A stretch of 64,000 nt of DNA from Rhynochetos jubatus. Taxonomy: Eukaryota; Chordata; Aves; Eurypygiformes; Rhynochetidae. The stretch is taken from positions 1,675,501-1,739,500 of the forward strand of contig CM050651.1 in assembly GCA_027574665.1 (NCBI GenBank), written 5' to 3'. Every line of letters begins with the position of its first letter. Within the stretch, counting starts at the first letter, position 1. Made by a program: the position numbers and the translations under genes. The notes under the pieces were generated by a model that did not search any database, had not been told where the DNA came from, and was given only the letters and a program-made list of their open reading frames with translations. Positions 38,980 to 53,075 of the stretch are shown piece after piece.

Positions 38980-41734
38980 TGGCAGGGATTTGTCACACAA
39001 CTTCCCAATAGGATTTTTGAGGCTTCTTTTAGAGCTTGCTGTTAGTGGTTGGTTTGCAATGGACTCTGGTTACATTCTGCACTGTAGGTTCATAGTAAGG
39101 TATCTGTTGCCCTGATCTAGAAATTCTTCAGGATCTCTAAATAATTAGAGAATTATATTGAAATTAGACTGGTGAAAATTGTTGCCATCTATGTGGACTC
39201 AAGGAGTTTCAGGGAACTTCCACTCCTGCATTGTTACTAAATCCTTTGTGGTGTGCTTAGTGTGCCTAAGGATCTAACAGCAGCCTGAATTGCCTTGTTT
39301 TTGGACAAAGAATGAGTTAGGGCTGGAGAAAGTTGAGCAAATGTGGAATTAAAGTTTTGTTAATGCTCTTGGACCGGAATAATACCTTATTGGTGCTTGT
39401 TTTTCTGTTGGTTGTTTTTGTGGACATTTGCATGCAAAGTTTCGGTGGGTTTTTTTGTTGTTTGTTTTGTTGGTGGTTTTTTTTTTTTTTTTTCTGTGTA
39501 TTCTCACAGGGTAGACTTACTAGTGGGAATGCTTGCAAATGCAAGCTTAAAGTGGGATGTTTACTGAATATATATTTGCATCGGTGGTATTGACAGGAAT
39601 AATGTTGAAATAGACACTTTTAGTCCGAGTTGAAACTCTTCTCCCTTTCTCCACAAATAGAAGAATTTGGGTCAGAAGAGTTAGTGCCTTTTTTCCAGTG
39701 GCGTGGACCTGAGTTATGGAGTGACCGTGCAAGTGACCTTAATTCAGTGACAATTGAATGCAAAATAATATATCTAAAACCCAGAAATTACCTTTCACAT
39801 TACCTTTTGTCCTGTCTACAGCTGCTGCCAATTAGTCTTCCTTCTTTTTTTTTTTTTTTTTTTTAAATCGAGATGGGACAGTTTCAAGAGGAAGACTTGA
39901 ACATCTGCCTGTATGTGTTCTCTTGTGTAGTTACTGGCAACATTTTGTGGGTTTTAGCTGCTATGTTCGAGCTGGGTGGAATGATAAACCTGTGAATCTG
40001 CCCCGTGTCTGACTTCTTTCTGGTCCAGTGCCCTACTGTATTAAAAGGGGCACTGGCACCATTTCTCCTTCAGCCGTCCCGCTGGGTCTCCTGTGAAGGA
40101 AATCAGGAGTGATGTTTTTGCAGAGCGTGGACGAGCAGCTGTGCCCCGCCACTGCCTGCCAGCCTGAGACTGTCAAGATAGGTGTGTGGTTTGCAATTCC
40201 TGACAAGGCTCGGAGCTGCTCAGCATTGTCAAGGCTGAGGCAATCGGGACATGGCCAGAAGCCAACCTGCAGGCATGTGGGGACCTCTTACAGCTGAAAG
40301 CTTAAATACGTGGAGACTTTAAATGCCTCCAAAGCGAGCTAGCAGGTGTGCAGAGACTTAGAGTATTCTCTTTAAAACTCACTCTTGGACATCTCTGTCT
40401 TTTTGTGAGTTTACGCTCGACTTTTTACTGTCACTTTTGCAGTTGGTCTTTTCTAACCTTTAGCCCAGTCTGTAAAACACTTCATGATGAATTGTCTGGA
40501 GGATTCCCTGTAACTCTTTACTTGTGTGTCTTTCTCCTTGAAGATAAAGTCACCTGATAATTCTGAAAGAGTACAGATCATATGGGAGATGGAAAGCAAG
40601 GAAAATATTTACAGAGCACAGTAGTCATGTAGTTCATGCTTCTTGTTGTGCAGAATGGTAATGACTAAACAGACATGAAACAGTTCTGTTTTGTTAGGCC
40701 AATAATAAATTAACTGAAACATTTTAAGATAATTCAAAGCCTGAGAGCTCTTGACTTTTTTGACTCTAATGGTGCTGCACTGCGTTAACTGAACATTTGT
40801 CTTTCAAATGGCAGTTGTTAAATGCATCTCTAAATATGCCTATAGAAATAATTTCAGTGATATTTTCATGTTATACAATATTTCCCAATGGACTTCTTAT
40901 TTTATCCTTACATGTGAAAACAGAAGATCCATAAAAAGCACACCACCTAATTAACAGAAGACTGAAGTCATCCTCCCCTTTTGAACACATTAGATATAGA
41001 TGTAATTATTTTTGGAAGTTTTGAAATGCATGTCCTCTGGTAAGATTTTACTTGAAAATGAGGTTCCCCTGAAGGCCCTGGAAAAAATGGAATTCTCCTA
41101 AATGCAAGACCACAAAATCCCATATGACACTGGATGCAGCATGATATGCAGATTGACCTGAGGTGCTTGGAAGGGCTTTGCTGAAAACAAACCAGACGTT
41201 TTAAGAATGCTTTTCTTCTCTGTTTTACTACCACCTCCTGTGGATAGTGGAGTTCTAGTACAGTTATGAACACCGCAGTTGTTGTGATATACTATATTTT
41301 TGGTATGTTTTTTTCCTGTTATGTGGAATCTGAAACTGAAATGAATTGAACCAAAATTTTAAAATGTCTGTGTTGTGAAATACATTTCAGTTGTTCAAAA
41401 CAGGCTAAAGCTCATGCTGTAATCTGAAATCCTGTTGCATTTAAGATTGATTTCTTTCTGAGGGACTGAATGAGTACAGAATTTGATTGAGGAGTTAAGA
41501 AGAATTTGGTCGGAGCATTCTTTGAAGACCAGCATTCTTCACTCCTAAAAAGCTGAGGATTGTTGGCTGTAGCTTGTAAATAAACTGCATTGAAAACTAA
41601 AACGGGCTTACATTGTTTTCAGTTTAGAGATTTTAACGTGCTCCCATTGAGATGGAGAGCAGCCATCCTAGGTCATTCTGGATTTAAATCTGAAATCTGC
41701 CTGGGCTTCTCTACAGAGACAAGTGAAGGAATTC

Positions 41735-41785
41735 CGCGCCCCGCCCCACCCCCCCACCCCCCACCCCCCCCCCCCCCCGCCGCCT
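41735..41785 (+). repeat. C-rich tract (G-quadruplex potential on the - strand)
   Basis: There are about 50 bases made nearly only of C, with isolated A and G, including several runs of four or more C in close spacing. The complementary strand could form a G-quadruplex. The tract is intronic in INPP4B. Its exact length may be affected by sequencing or assembly errors in long homopolymers. Confidence 0.8.
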
Positions 41786-43824
41786 TTAATCCTTAACTAA
41801 TATTTCTTTGTACAAAGAAATTGAAATAATTTAAAATTATTTCTCTGGGAAGAAGTCAGCTATGTCTTTGCATTTGTCGACACGTCAAAATCAAGGCAGT
41901 TTCAAACATAGTTTTGTAATGTGTAAATAGCAGTTTTTCACCTTTGAAGAAACTCCTGCTGGAAATGACATTCTATTTATAGTATAACGATCCAACTTTC
42001 TGGTTTAGCACACAGTATGCTGGTCTCTGCTTCTCTGTAGAAATCATTAATATCTCCCCCTTTCAAATCTGTCTGAAAATACAAGTTGCAGACCTTTCGT
42101 AAATCTGTGAGTTAAAACCACGGCAACGATGTAGAGTAATATCTATCTTTGAGGAGATGAGCTCAGTGTTGCTTTTGAAGAAACTGGAAATACAAATGTA
42201 TATGCTGCTTTAAAAATGTTACTTTAAAACGACATTTAAGTGTGTCACAGCAGCTACAGTCAGTATGGTATTTGTCACCCTGTACTTTTTTTTAAAGGCT
42301 CTTTGTACTAAAAGAGTTGTGGTTTAGATGTACATTTTGGAGAAGTTTAGGAGTCAAGGTTATTTCTTCAGGATGTGCAGCTGAATCCAAAATGCTCACG
42401 GGAGATATATTCCTTGAAACTTGTCCTCTGACACAACCCTCATCCGTGAGCTTTTATTATTTCTGGACACTGTCATTTATGTGAAAATATATAAATATAT
42501 ATATTTTTAATTCCTTATAAAGGGGTTATGCTTTGCTATCTCATGCAGGTCCCATGCTATTAAAGTAATCTTATTTGTCAGAATGACTGTTTCAAAATCC
42601 CGTGAGGAGTAAAGCATTGTCTCTAACTTGGATCTCTAATTTAGGTATTAATCTAATATCTAATTTAGGATTAATCTAGAACTGCCACTTTTCAGGCAGT
42701 CTTTCTTAGATTAGAACATCTTCTCCTCTTAACTACAGCTTGCATACAGATTACTTAGCGTTTATCATGCATTTCCTGACTAAGAAATTTAATCATTACA
42801 GGGCTAAAAGTGATTGTTCTAGGTTGCAGAAATCTCTATTCTCCTTTGATTAAAAGTGTGTCTTGCTCTTCCTTGCCTTGGCTTTGACATTTTAGTCTGA
42901 TTTGCTTTTACACATGTTGAAGAGTGTGAGTTTGCTTTTGCTAAAAGATGGACTCTGGCATATTGGAGGGACTAGTGCTTTGCTTTTTATTTTCTGTAGA
43001 GGACCTTTTTAGACAGAGACTCACTAGTCATTTTCAACATTTGACAGGCACCTGTGCAATGAGAATCAGTTGTGAATCAGGCTAGCATTTAGCATCCCAG
43101 AGGAGGCAAGGGTATGGGGGAATAATAAAAATCCCTGTGTAATCATACAGCTCAATAATACCCTGCCTACTTTTTTTAAAGGCCGTGTTCTGTGTCTTTT
43201 GAGCACTACACGTGGGGGGTACTACAGTGCTCAAACCATTCTGCTGTGGCCCCTTGGGTGTTGGGTTTTTTTTAGTTATACACAATCTTTGTGAAGTTGA
43301 TTAGAACTTCATCACTTCCTTGCCCTTCACTGGAAGCTCCATCCAAAGGCTGACACTAGCTGTCGGTCTTTTCTTTCGTGAGTTACTGTTGTTGATATGG
43401 TTCCTCACTGCATCCTGTTCTGGCACATTCATCATGATTGCCTTTACTATGTAACATTTTCACCCAAAGAAGACATGAATAGTCTAATTCACTAGCAGTG
43501 TCTCATGGGCAACAGGGCAATGGCCACATAATCAATTTGTTTATAATTAATTAGAGACCTGGCCTCAGAGATGTGTATGTGAAAGGGAACATTCTTCTCG
43601 CAGCCTCTGCACTATTGTTTGGATGTGCCTGTGTCAATGTTAACATCACCTAGCTTGGGTGGTAGTAGCAACATGGTTGTGGGACCCTGAAGACTTGCGC
43701 AGGCTGCATGAAATGCCAGAGAACCAGGATTGGGTCACTGCCTGCTGAGGTCTGGGCTCCTGTAGCTGGACTTCTGCCCAGAAGTAGCTCACTCACAGCT
43801 GCTCAAAGCAGCTGCCCTGCAGGG

Positions 43825-44160
43825 AATCACACAGAATCAGAGGATCACTAAGGTTGGAAAAGACCTATAAGGTTATCTAGTCCAACCACCAACCCCACAC
43901 TACCATACCCACTAGACCATGTCCTCAAGCACCACATCTGTACGTTCCTTGAACACCTCCAGGGATGGTGACTCTCCCACTTCCCTGGGCAGCCTGTTCT
44001 AATGCCTGAGCACTCTCTCAGTGAAGAAGTTTTTCCTAATATCTAATCTAAACCTCCCCGATGCAACTTGAGGCCATTTCCTCTTGTCCTATCACTAGTT
44101 ACCCAGGAGAACAAACCAAAGAAGCACCCTAAAAGATTTCAGGTTGTTTAGAGTTCTTTC
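43825..44160 (-). repeat. CR1 LINE, 3' fragment, antisense
   Basis: Read on the minus strand this is a CR1 3' end. The plus strand starts with the inverted tail (ACAGAATCAGAGGATCACTAAGG), then 'ttggaaaagacctataagg', 'cacctccagggatggtgac' and 'gaagaagtttttcctaatat'. It grades into decayed sequence near 'tttcaggttgtttagag'. It is antisense to INPP4B and of the same CR1 subfamily as 12969-13132. Confidence 0.92.
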
Positions 44161-47100
44161 TGCAGCTTCTTGTCTGCTGTAGTTGCTGGACTCTCTGTTA
44201 CTCGACTGCCTTCCTTTATTTTACTTCTTTACTCACCAAGCCTAAAGTATGTTGTGAAGATGTATATGATGATATGGGTTTGGAGTAAGGCTAAGCAACA
44301 GCTGAATTGTCCTCACATTTTAGAGAAAAAGACTGTCTCTACAGAGTTGTAAAGTAATACTGCACATTGAGGATCAAAACCACGAAATGCTTTGCTTGAC
44401 AACTGGTATAGCAGTGTATAAATGCTTCTGTCAAAGGAAGCTATGTATGCTGTTATAATAAAAACAGATGTGGCAGACTGAAAACTTTCAGAGAGCCTTG
44501 GCACTTTTGTTTCTTTTCATCTTCTTGGGATATTACTGATATGTTTTTGTGCATTTGTTTTATTTCTGAAGAGATGGACAAAGTTAGGAACCAGCAGAAT
44601 ATATTTTATTTATGCAATCTGAAATAGATTGTTGCAGGTTCTAGATGTTTGATACGAGCTTATAGTGTAAAGAAACTCACATTTAAAAGAAAAAGGGAAC
44701 TCTGTATATCCTTTGATATTCTTCTAATTCTTCAGGTGGTACTTAATCTTGTAACCTGCTCTATTATTGGGATAGTGAGAAATCTCTGAAAGAAATTTCA
44801 GCGAGCTTAATTATTCATGAGATACTTGATATGACAATACTGGGAAAAGGTAAAGGGGGAAATGAACTGAGGTCAGTTTCAGGTCAGAGCGTAAATACCA
44901 TTGAGGATAATTGAGAAACTAAAGCAACAGCAAGAGCTCTGCTTTGCTGTCACTAGGTTACTGCAGGTCTCAGAAAAACAGAATTCTCTGTGAGGCACAG
45001 TGTGCTCAGTAAGGAAATGCAGTCTTTCATTTGAAGAATTACATTTTTATAACTAAATATAGCACTACATGAAAAAGATACACAGACACACATTCTCAGA
45101 TACAGTTTCAAAAATTAGAGGAGTTGGAAAATATTGATCGAGAGCAGTTGCTTTCATAATTTAAGGAACCAGCTGTTCAGAGCAAAGCTAGAAACTCAGT
45201 TCTGTGACTTCATTGCTGTTGTGTAGCTTAAGTCTAGACAGCAGAGGTGACGGGATTCAGTTACATGCAATTATTAATAAAGTTAGAGGGGCATGATTGT
45301 CAGCAGAGAATGTGCTGGAACAGATCATCTAACGTTAACGAAGGATTAATGCACTACCAAAATGTAAATTGCGCTGAATGGATGGTTAACACATGGAGCC
45401 GTGCATTCACTTCTGCAGTGGAAATACGATGCCAGTGAGCTGTACGTTGATCCAGTCAGCCGCCTTCCTGAGTCTCTTGCATCTATCAAACTCTGTAAGT
45501 AAAGGGCTGTACGGGCTGAATAGCAAAGCTGCAATATGAAATAGGCCTGTTCTAACACGTCAGAAGAATTGAAACCCGCAGTCAGGGAATGGGTATTATT
45601 GCTGCTGGTAATAGCAATGCAAAGTTACAGTCTAAGCCTTTGCATTTATTTTACCTTCTTGGAGAAAGCAGAAAGTTGCAGTTTGAAATACTCTACTTAA
45701 TGCTCTAGGCCAACATGAAGCTTTTGGTAAAACACAAAAGACACAACCTAAAATTTCGGTAGGACTGCAAAACCCGGGGTGGCCAGAACTTTGAAATGCA
45801 ACACTTGCGATTTTCACAGTGATATTTCTAACCAGATTCATCACTTCATACATAAATAGGACGATGAGTGCAGCTAGCATCTGGGCATGATCACTTATCC
45901 CTACCCACCATCAGCATACAGCATTTCCCCCCCAGCACCACTCGTATCTCACGATGCTCCTAAATAATTGTGTTCTTTTAGCTGCAATTAAGTGGTAAAT
46001 GATCACTGTTTTGCTGGACATCGTATCCATATATTACTTACAGGAAGTATTGCTAATATTGGTGGTGCTTGTGGTTCCCCAAAACCTTTGCCTATAGAGA
46101 TGTCATGTTATCTATCTTTATGCTTCATCTGATAAGACTTCCCTGTCATCTCTTTTTCCTTGGACTGTTGGTAGAAATTTTCTTCCCACTGTTAATTACA
46201 GGAATACGCCAAAGGATACCATAATGCAGTACATAAAGTTATGATATATATGTATTTTCATGAGGTATAACTATGTTACTTTAGCAACCAGCTGTACATT
46301 CCAGAGAACAGCCATGTATTTAATTTTTTTATATGAGCCTCTCATCCCAGGGACAGGAACAGTGATCTTGCACCTTTTCTTAGGTAAAAATCAGTAGATC
46401 TTTACTTATTTGTATACATGGTCCAAATGTAGTCCTCTGTTCCCTAGAGATTCTTTTCCTTGCAGAGTCTGAACATCTGTTTTAATCACTACTATTAATG
46501 AGTGTCCCTCTGAATATGTTCCTGTTTCACGACTGTGTAAATGTGCCCTCATTTTTCGATACTGTGGATATTACAATTTCTGTGGCTGCATCCTTTGTTA
46601 TTTAGAGTTGCACATTGAATTTTACTGGGAGTAACTTATCTGTTCTTTTGGTCCATAGGTAGAGGCTTCTTTACCCATCAGCAAACTGAAGCATTCCTGC
46701 TGACACATGAATGGGACAACCAATTAGTAGTATTTATGATAAGCCAATTGATAATGTTTATTATGGAGCACTAGCTGGAGGGGTTCTTGTAATCACCATT
46801 CTGTGCTAATAGCAGTCCTCAACTGTTTGTCTCATTTGCTTTCAGGAATGTTTTGCCACAAAGAGTACACATCACTGTCCTGTTCTCATCCCTCTTGCAG
46901 TCGCATTTATGCTCCTAATTTAGAAATATGGCCAAAGCTTTCCGTATGTTCTGAAGTTGGATTATTCCTAAACCTTTCTGTGTGCCTGACTGAAGCTATT
47001 CTTTTCAGCAAGCTTGGTTAGTGCTGTGTGTTTAGCGAAGGCAGAAGCAGAGATGTGCACTTTCCTCTCTATACCTCTTCAACTCTCCCCCGCTCCCCCA

Positions 47101-49416
47101 GGGTGGAGGAAAGAAAACTGTGTACTGTTTAGTGCTCTGCATGTAGCACAGGTCTGAATGTAGTGTTCTCTTATTTAATGTGTCCTTTTGCCCACTAAGG
47201 AATAGCTGCACCTCAGTTAATTAGTCTGTCAAGGCAGACTGTACATTATTATTTATAAACTAAGTTGCTTTGGGATAATAATGCTGCTGCAATGCCAGTG
47301 AAATGAAAAAAATGTTGGACATTATGTTCACATATATATATATGTGTGTGAGACACAGACTTCTCCCATGCCCCTTGTCTTCAGATACTACTAATTTTCT
47401 GTTCTTTTTTGAGAGCATACCGACTGCCCTGGAGACAACAGGGATATGATGGTTACTTCCTGTCCCTTGCTGGCCCCTTGGAATCTGTTTTGGCTTGGAA
47501 AATGGGAAGGAATGAAGGCGTGGGAAATAGTGTTTCTGTCACTGGTTAGAGAATAAGTTACCTCACAAATTGCCATGTAGGCTAATAACACACATGGTGT
47601 GAATTCATAGTCTGGGAAGACATTCACCAATGTGCTGTAATTTTCCCCACTAACAAAAACAAGCATTGCCATTTCAATGCCATTTCCCAATTTTTGGGCT
47701 AGATCTTGGCTTCCTTCCCTAACAGCTCTGTGAACTCTGAGCCAGGGTTGTCTTTCAGTCCCTCTGTCCGAGTCATTTGTTCCATCTATTAGATCTTTTT
47801 CAGTTCTGGGAGATGCTGCATCTCCCCGTTTCTCTGCCAGTTTAATTTGTTTTGGCTCCAGTGGGCTTAGTGCTCAGAGCAGTGCTGCAAGCCTGGTCAG
47901 AATTGTTACAGTTTCTGGGAAAAGGTAGATGATGAATTTCCAGGCTGTTTCTTGTTCGGTGGGGCGTTTGTTTTCCTCTTTATTATTGTTATACAGTCAT
48001 TGGGATTTTTTTAGTCTTTCTCTCTGTGCTCTGTTCCTCTGAACAGGTAACATTTTCAGAAAATTCCTCCTGATCCCATCAGCTGGTCACTAAAACTGTG
48101 AAGCAAGTTTCTACTGTGTTTACAGCATGGCCTGGTTTTGCAGGAACAGTCGTCAGTCTTTTTCTCTTCATTTGTCTTTATGTCTGTGCAGAAGGATGAA
48201 GAGCACAACTAGCATTTTAGCAGCAGCAACATACTTCCTGGGGCAGGACTTGAGACTCAAACATCTACTCGTGTGGTTTGCATTTACAGCACATGTGGTT
48301 TGTGTGCATCGTAGCAGTACTGGAATGTACAGCAAAATGTACAGGCATGACCGATAGAGGAGGAGCACTTGTTTACCATGATTCATGTAGGAGTAACATT
48401 GTAGTTTTAATAGTAGAACAACAACAGTAATGGAAATGAAATAATATTCTCTTTGCTTTTATTCTTTAGAAAATCACTAATGAAGGATAGCATTGATCAA
48501 AAATTATCTGTTTTGAGGCATTTTAAACAGTAAGACAGTTTTATATGTAGACTACAGCATTTTGCAAAATATATAAGTATTTGTAAATCTATTCTAGAGC
48601 AATTGTTTTTTCCTTGCAGAATTTCATCTTGCTTTCCACATAGTGATTACTTTGCTGTCTTTCTTTCCTTCTTTTTCTTTGCTTAATATGTAGAGGAGTT
48701 ATTTCTTCCTGCCTTTTTTTCTTTGTTGATATGAATTATTCCTGCTGCAGTTCTTCCTTAAACATGCATTGTACACTGATAGGCTTAGCGGAGATGGGAT
48801 CACCAGGGGAATGGATGACTCAGGCTTTTACACACTGAGTCAACAGTCACAATGAGTAGATTAATATGCTTTTGACATGTAAGTACAAGCTGTCACTTCA
48901 TTTCACTGAGTTTTGTTGATGAGTTTTTCCAGAATTAGTTCGAGCATAGTGAATTATTGAAAAGTAATGTGAGCTACGTATATGGTCTGCCTGGCCATAG
49001 GTTATGATGGAAAGTGTGTTGTTGTTACCTGCTTTCACTGTGTTACATTTGCAGTTAAGAAAACAGCCTTAGCAGGCCTTTTATATTTGTATTTTAATCA
49101 GTTTCTTTTTGAGTACTGTGTCAATAACGCCCAACAGATGTGTTTAAATATATAGCATATAGCTGATGTTTCACTTTCACAGCGATGTAATGTTCCACTT
49201 TGTCCAGTGTTGACTGTTGATTAGCAGCGATACTGCTAGTAAAATAGTTCAGAGAGCAATAATGCAATGTGGGGCTGTGAACAGGATATAATGAACTTCT
49301 CCTAATCTTTGGCATCAACTTAAAAGTAGTCATGTTTTGTTAAACACTTCAGTTGGTGTGTTTTTAAGGGAAGTGATTCACTGTGTCTCAAACTGACAAA
49401 TTCTGTTCTCTGCCAG

Positions 49417-49975
49417 TGTTCTGGTTTCAGCTGGGATAGAGTTAATTTCCTTTCTGATGGGTGGTATAGTGCTCTGTTTTGGACTTAGTATGGGAATAAT
49501 GTTGATAACTACTTAGCAATGACTAAAACATCAGTGTGTTATAGTGCTTATACTAAGTCAAGGACTTCTCAGCTTCCCATGCTCTGCCAGAGGGGAGGTG
49601 CACAAGAAGCTGGAGGGAGCATAGCCAGGACAGCTGACCGAGTCTGCCCAAAAGGATATTCCCTACATGTAACATCATGCTCTGTATATAAAACTTGAGT
49701 TGGCCAGGGGATGGGAATCACTGCTTATTAATGGGCTATTGATTGCCGGATGGTGAGCAACAGTTGCATTGTGCATCACTTGGTTTTGTATATTTTATTA
49801 TTTATTAATAATACTCATAATTATTTTCTCTTCTTTTGATGTCCTATTGAACTTTTTTATCTCAATCCATGAGTTTTCCGATTCTCTTCCCCATTCCACC
49901 TGGTTGAGTGAAGCGAGCGAACGGCTGCGTGGTGCTTAGTTGCTGGCCAGGGCTAATCCACAACAGCCAGGGACA
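49417..49975 (+). mobile_element. solo LTR (ERVL-like), sense to INPP4B
   Basis: The element opens TGTTCTGG and closes CCACAACA, and is flanked on both sides by GCCAG (49412-49416 and 49976-49980), a perfect 5-bp target duplication. It has a TATA box (TATATAAAA at 49685-49693) with an AT-rich region after it. The sequence fits a widespread avian LTR family whose ends read TGTTCTGG...ACA. No internal viral genes adjoin it, so it is a solo LTR. It lies in the large intron 2.5 kb before coding exon 3. Its reverse complement matches the element at 55766-56285. Confidence 0.92.
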
Positions 49976-50502
49976 ACCTTATAGAATATCTTATGTCGCT
50001 GAAAGGCTAATCATGAGCCCAATGTCACAATAGCAGCAAGTAATTCTGTCATCAAAGTAGATGCAGGTTTAATTTTGTTTCATTTATCCTTCTGCACAGG
50101 GGTCTCCCAAAGAGTTCCAATACTTTTTGCTGATCATCCCCATTGGAGACATGTAGATGAATTATCTACATCTCAACTCTTCCCAGTGAAATTCAACATC
50201 ATGTTGCTAAGCTTCCTTTTTACAGGAACATCATCTAATAACTAGATTGCCCTACTATCACAGAAGTCAATTGTCTCCTGTGCTTATATATCACCAAGGT
50301 GGTCACCACTTAGTGCAAATCTTCCTATTGTTAGGAAGGTCAGTAGGCTAAAAGGCTATGCTCTTGGCTGCTGAAAGAATTAGTCACATCCCACAAGTAA
50401 ATCAAACTGTTATTTATGGGGGATTTACCTCCATTCATCATGCACTAGTACTTTTTACAAGAACTCAGCTGTGGGGTTCCTGCCGGAGTCACTGGTGCAT
50501 TT

Positions 50503-50522
50503 GGGGTGGGGGTGGGGGTGGG
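50503..50522 (+). repeat. G-quadruplex-type motif
   Basis: Four G runs of 4, 5, 5 and 3 are separated by single T bases, which meets the usual G-quadruplex pattern with very short loops. It is on the sense strand, so it could form in INPP4B pre-mRNA, about 1.95 kb before exon 3. Confidence 0.85.
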
Positions 50523-52475
50523 TGTATTTTTGCTTTTCCTAAGTTTCTGTCTCTCTTTTTCCCTTCTGATATATTCCTATCTCCTTTGGAGGTCCATTGA
50601 ATTGTGAAGTGGCTAGCCTTCCGTCATGGTGGGTGTGAAAAACTTATGTCTGTCAGTGTTCCAGCTTCTGGGAGTGAACATGAGCTTTCTTGTCATTCCT
50701 CTGAAACTGTACTTTACTGTGCTCTATTCATGATTATAAAGCAGAACTTTTAAGGGTGTAGCATCAGGGTTTTTAGGGGGAAATGGTTGTATCCAGAAAT
50801 TTCAGTGCTCTGACACTGCATCTGTGGTCAGCTTTAGAGAGAACATAGTTCAAATAAGTAGGGATATGCCTAACCTTTTGTGCTTTGGTAACTGCTTTCC
50901 AGAAAGTCTACTCACATAATTCTTCAGGTCACATCAAGTAGTGCTATTCAGAGTAATTTCAATAATGTGGTGAGCCTTAGTAGCAAGGAATAACTGGCAA
51001 CTTGCTATTCAAGTCTGGTGCTGTTACATTAGCTGTTTCATGAAGACTTTATCTTGCAGAAACTTTTGTTCTTATCCCACTTGTACCACTGAATTATGAC
51101 AGGGTCAGTTTGAGACTCTCTACTGAGAGATTTCATTGGCAATCAAGGCTGAAGCAAAACCTTCAAAATATTCTGAAAGGTTAGATTTAATTGTTTCCTT
51201 GTCCCCTTTAAACTGGTATGGAAGAGTGGTAAAAAGGCTTCAGCCAGTTTTCCTTTTATTTCGTCAAGCGGGAGGTCCAAGCCCAAAGATATAATAAAGT
51301 ATAAACCAAGCTGAGTTGGCCTTTTGTATGTATCATAGCTTTCCTTGCCTTGGCTTCTCATCAGACTAGGTTCGCTTGCTGTGATGATAGTCTGATTTGC
51401 CTTTTAAAATGTTAAAGGTCGGCTGCACTTGAGGAAGCCCCTGGTTGGCAGTGACTCCTAGAAAATGTCCTCAGCTCTTCCTCGACAATTATCCTCTCCA
51501 AAACCATAGGCTTTTCTTCCCTCAGGCTTCTAAGACCCCAGTGTAGTTTGACACACTGCAGAAAGCACTGGGTAGATCCTGTTACAGTATTCACTGTTGC
51601 ATATTCCTCATTGAAAAATGAAAGGTGAATGGGTTTTGGTTTTGAGCCAACGCATGCTTATTAGTCCACGTCCCGTCCGCAGAGCAGCTAAAGGTGCACT
51701 TGTTTCTTTCCTGTTCCTTTCCTTTTTTCTTTGGTGCTTTCATCCTTTTGGTTGAAAGGCATAAGAGATATTAGTCTGGAGTGAACTCAGTCACCTGCAT
51801 GACTGTGAGCCCACAATAAAAACTAATTATTAAACAAGAACTTAATTTCTCTGTATTCATTAGGAAGAATGTGTTGTAATATATAGACAGAATGCAATCA
51901 CTCTTCTCATTTATATGCCAGTCAGTGACAAAAGAATTGGTTCTTTTGCTGTCTGCTTTTAGGTAGGTAGGATTTTACTCAATGATTAATTCTACTAAAA
52001 AGTTAATAATGGACTATCAGACTGGGTAAACTAACGTAGTCACTGATAGTATTTAAATGATTTACAGTGTGTGTAAAATGGCCACATGCGGTGAAAATTG
52101 TCAGACAAAGATGATCAAGTTAGGCTGTGAAGAGAGATCTCGTGGCAAGTTAAAGGAGTGCTTATGTACAATTACCTGCTGTTGCAGTGTGTGTGTGTAT
52201 GCGCACGCACATTGGTGTACCGGAGCTGATGAGCCTCTGGCAGGGAGCTTTGCAGAAGCTGCAAGTATTTTTAGTGGAAACGAAATCTCAGTTCAGTCCT
52301 GCAGCATGTGACTTCCTATTTCTGTAAGTTACTTCCAAGGGACTTCCTCTGTTAAGTCGACTTGTCTCTAGAGGTTTAGTCTGGAGCTGGAGCGTAGTCT
52401 GCTTTGTCCTGTGCCTGTGACAGTGTTTTCCCAGAGTTTTCTTTTGAGTATTTTATTTTTTTGTACTGTCTCCAG

Positions 52476-52594
52476 CATGCAAGGATCTAGTGGCTGCTAC
52501 CCGTGATCGGAAACTGAACACGTTTGTACAAGTCTCAGTGGTACATCCAGCAGAGCACATTTTGACGAGGTATTCAAGCACTGAAATCGTGGAG
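52476..52594 (+). CDS. INPP4B: INPP4B coding exon 3 (C2 domain, residues 46-85)
   Basis: This exon encodes the start of the C2 domain, which targets the phosphatase to membranes and lipids. The 119-nt exon completes the Ala codon (G|CA) and reads [19 protein letters not shown], then a stretch ending [10 protein letters not shown], nearly identical to mammalian INPP4B in the same region. The acceptor is CTGTCTCCAG and the donor is GAG|GTGAGA, leaving in phase 0. Differences from INPP4A, which reads quite differently here, favour the B paralogue. Orthology is firm from the sequence alone. Confidence 0.96.
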
Positions 52595-53055
52595 GTGAGA
52601 GTCTTTCTTATTCAAGTAACATGTTGATTAATGAATCGCTCATTTCTTTCTCAGAAAGTGAATGAGAATTAAAACAAGTTAGTGCATAGTCTTAGGTGAG
52701 ACAAGCACACTCTGGCAGTTGGTAAAGCATACCTAAGAGTGTTCTGTAGTTCTTGGCATTTAACCAGGATAAACAGTTAGAAATGAACTTGGCTTTTCAT
52801 GAAAGCTGTGTTGTTCCAAGTAGAGGCATAGAGAATACTCCAGTTCTCCAGACATAGGTCTGGGATGAAACAGGGAATGGTTGCTCTCGTGAAAGGACAA
52901 GGCAACGCGAAGTATAACTAAAGTCAGAGTACAGTGAATTTGCAAAGTATTTTTAAATTGCAGAAGAACATAGGTGTGTTATATGGTCTGTTATCCTATA
53001 CGTTTCTTGCTCTGTTAGTGGGTTTTTTTGATTGGTTGGGTTTTTTTGTTGGGTG

Positions 53056-53075
53056 CCCCCCCCCCCCCCGCCCCC
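53056..53075 (+). repeat. poly-C tract
   Basis: Fourteen C are followed by G and five more C, preceded by a T/G-rich stretch. This is low-complexity intronic sequence with possible G-quadruplex formation on the minus strand. Confidence 0.85.

Larger units (their letters stand above)
29180..52475 (+). other. INPP4B: INPP4B large intron (23.3 kb)
   Basis: This intron runs from the GTAAGA donor to the acceptor ending TTGTACTGTCTCCAG. It holds two CR1 fragments (38535-38979 and 43825-44160), a sense solo LTR (49417-49975), a TA/TG microsatellite right after exon 2, poly-T tracts near 38078-38099, 39478-39494 and 39846-39864, a C-rich tract (41735-41785) and a G-rich tract (50503-50522). I found no nested gene on either strand. 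The longest unexplained frame (35093-35479, 128 codons, +) has no recognisable domain. Confidence 0.85.
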
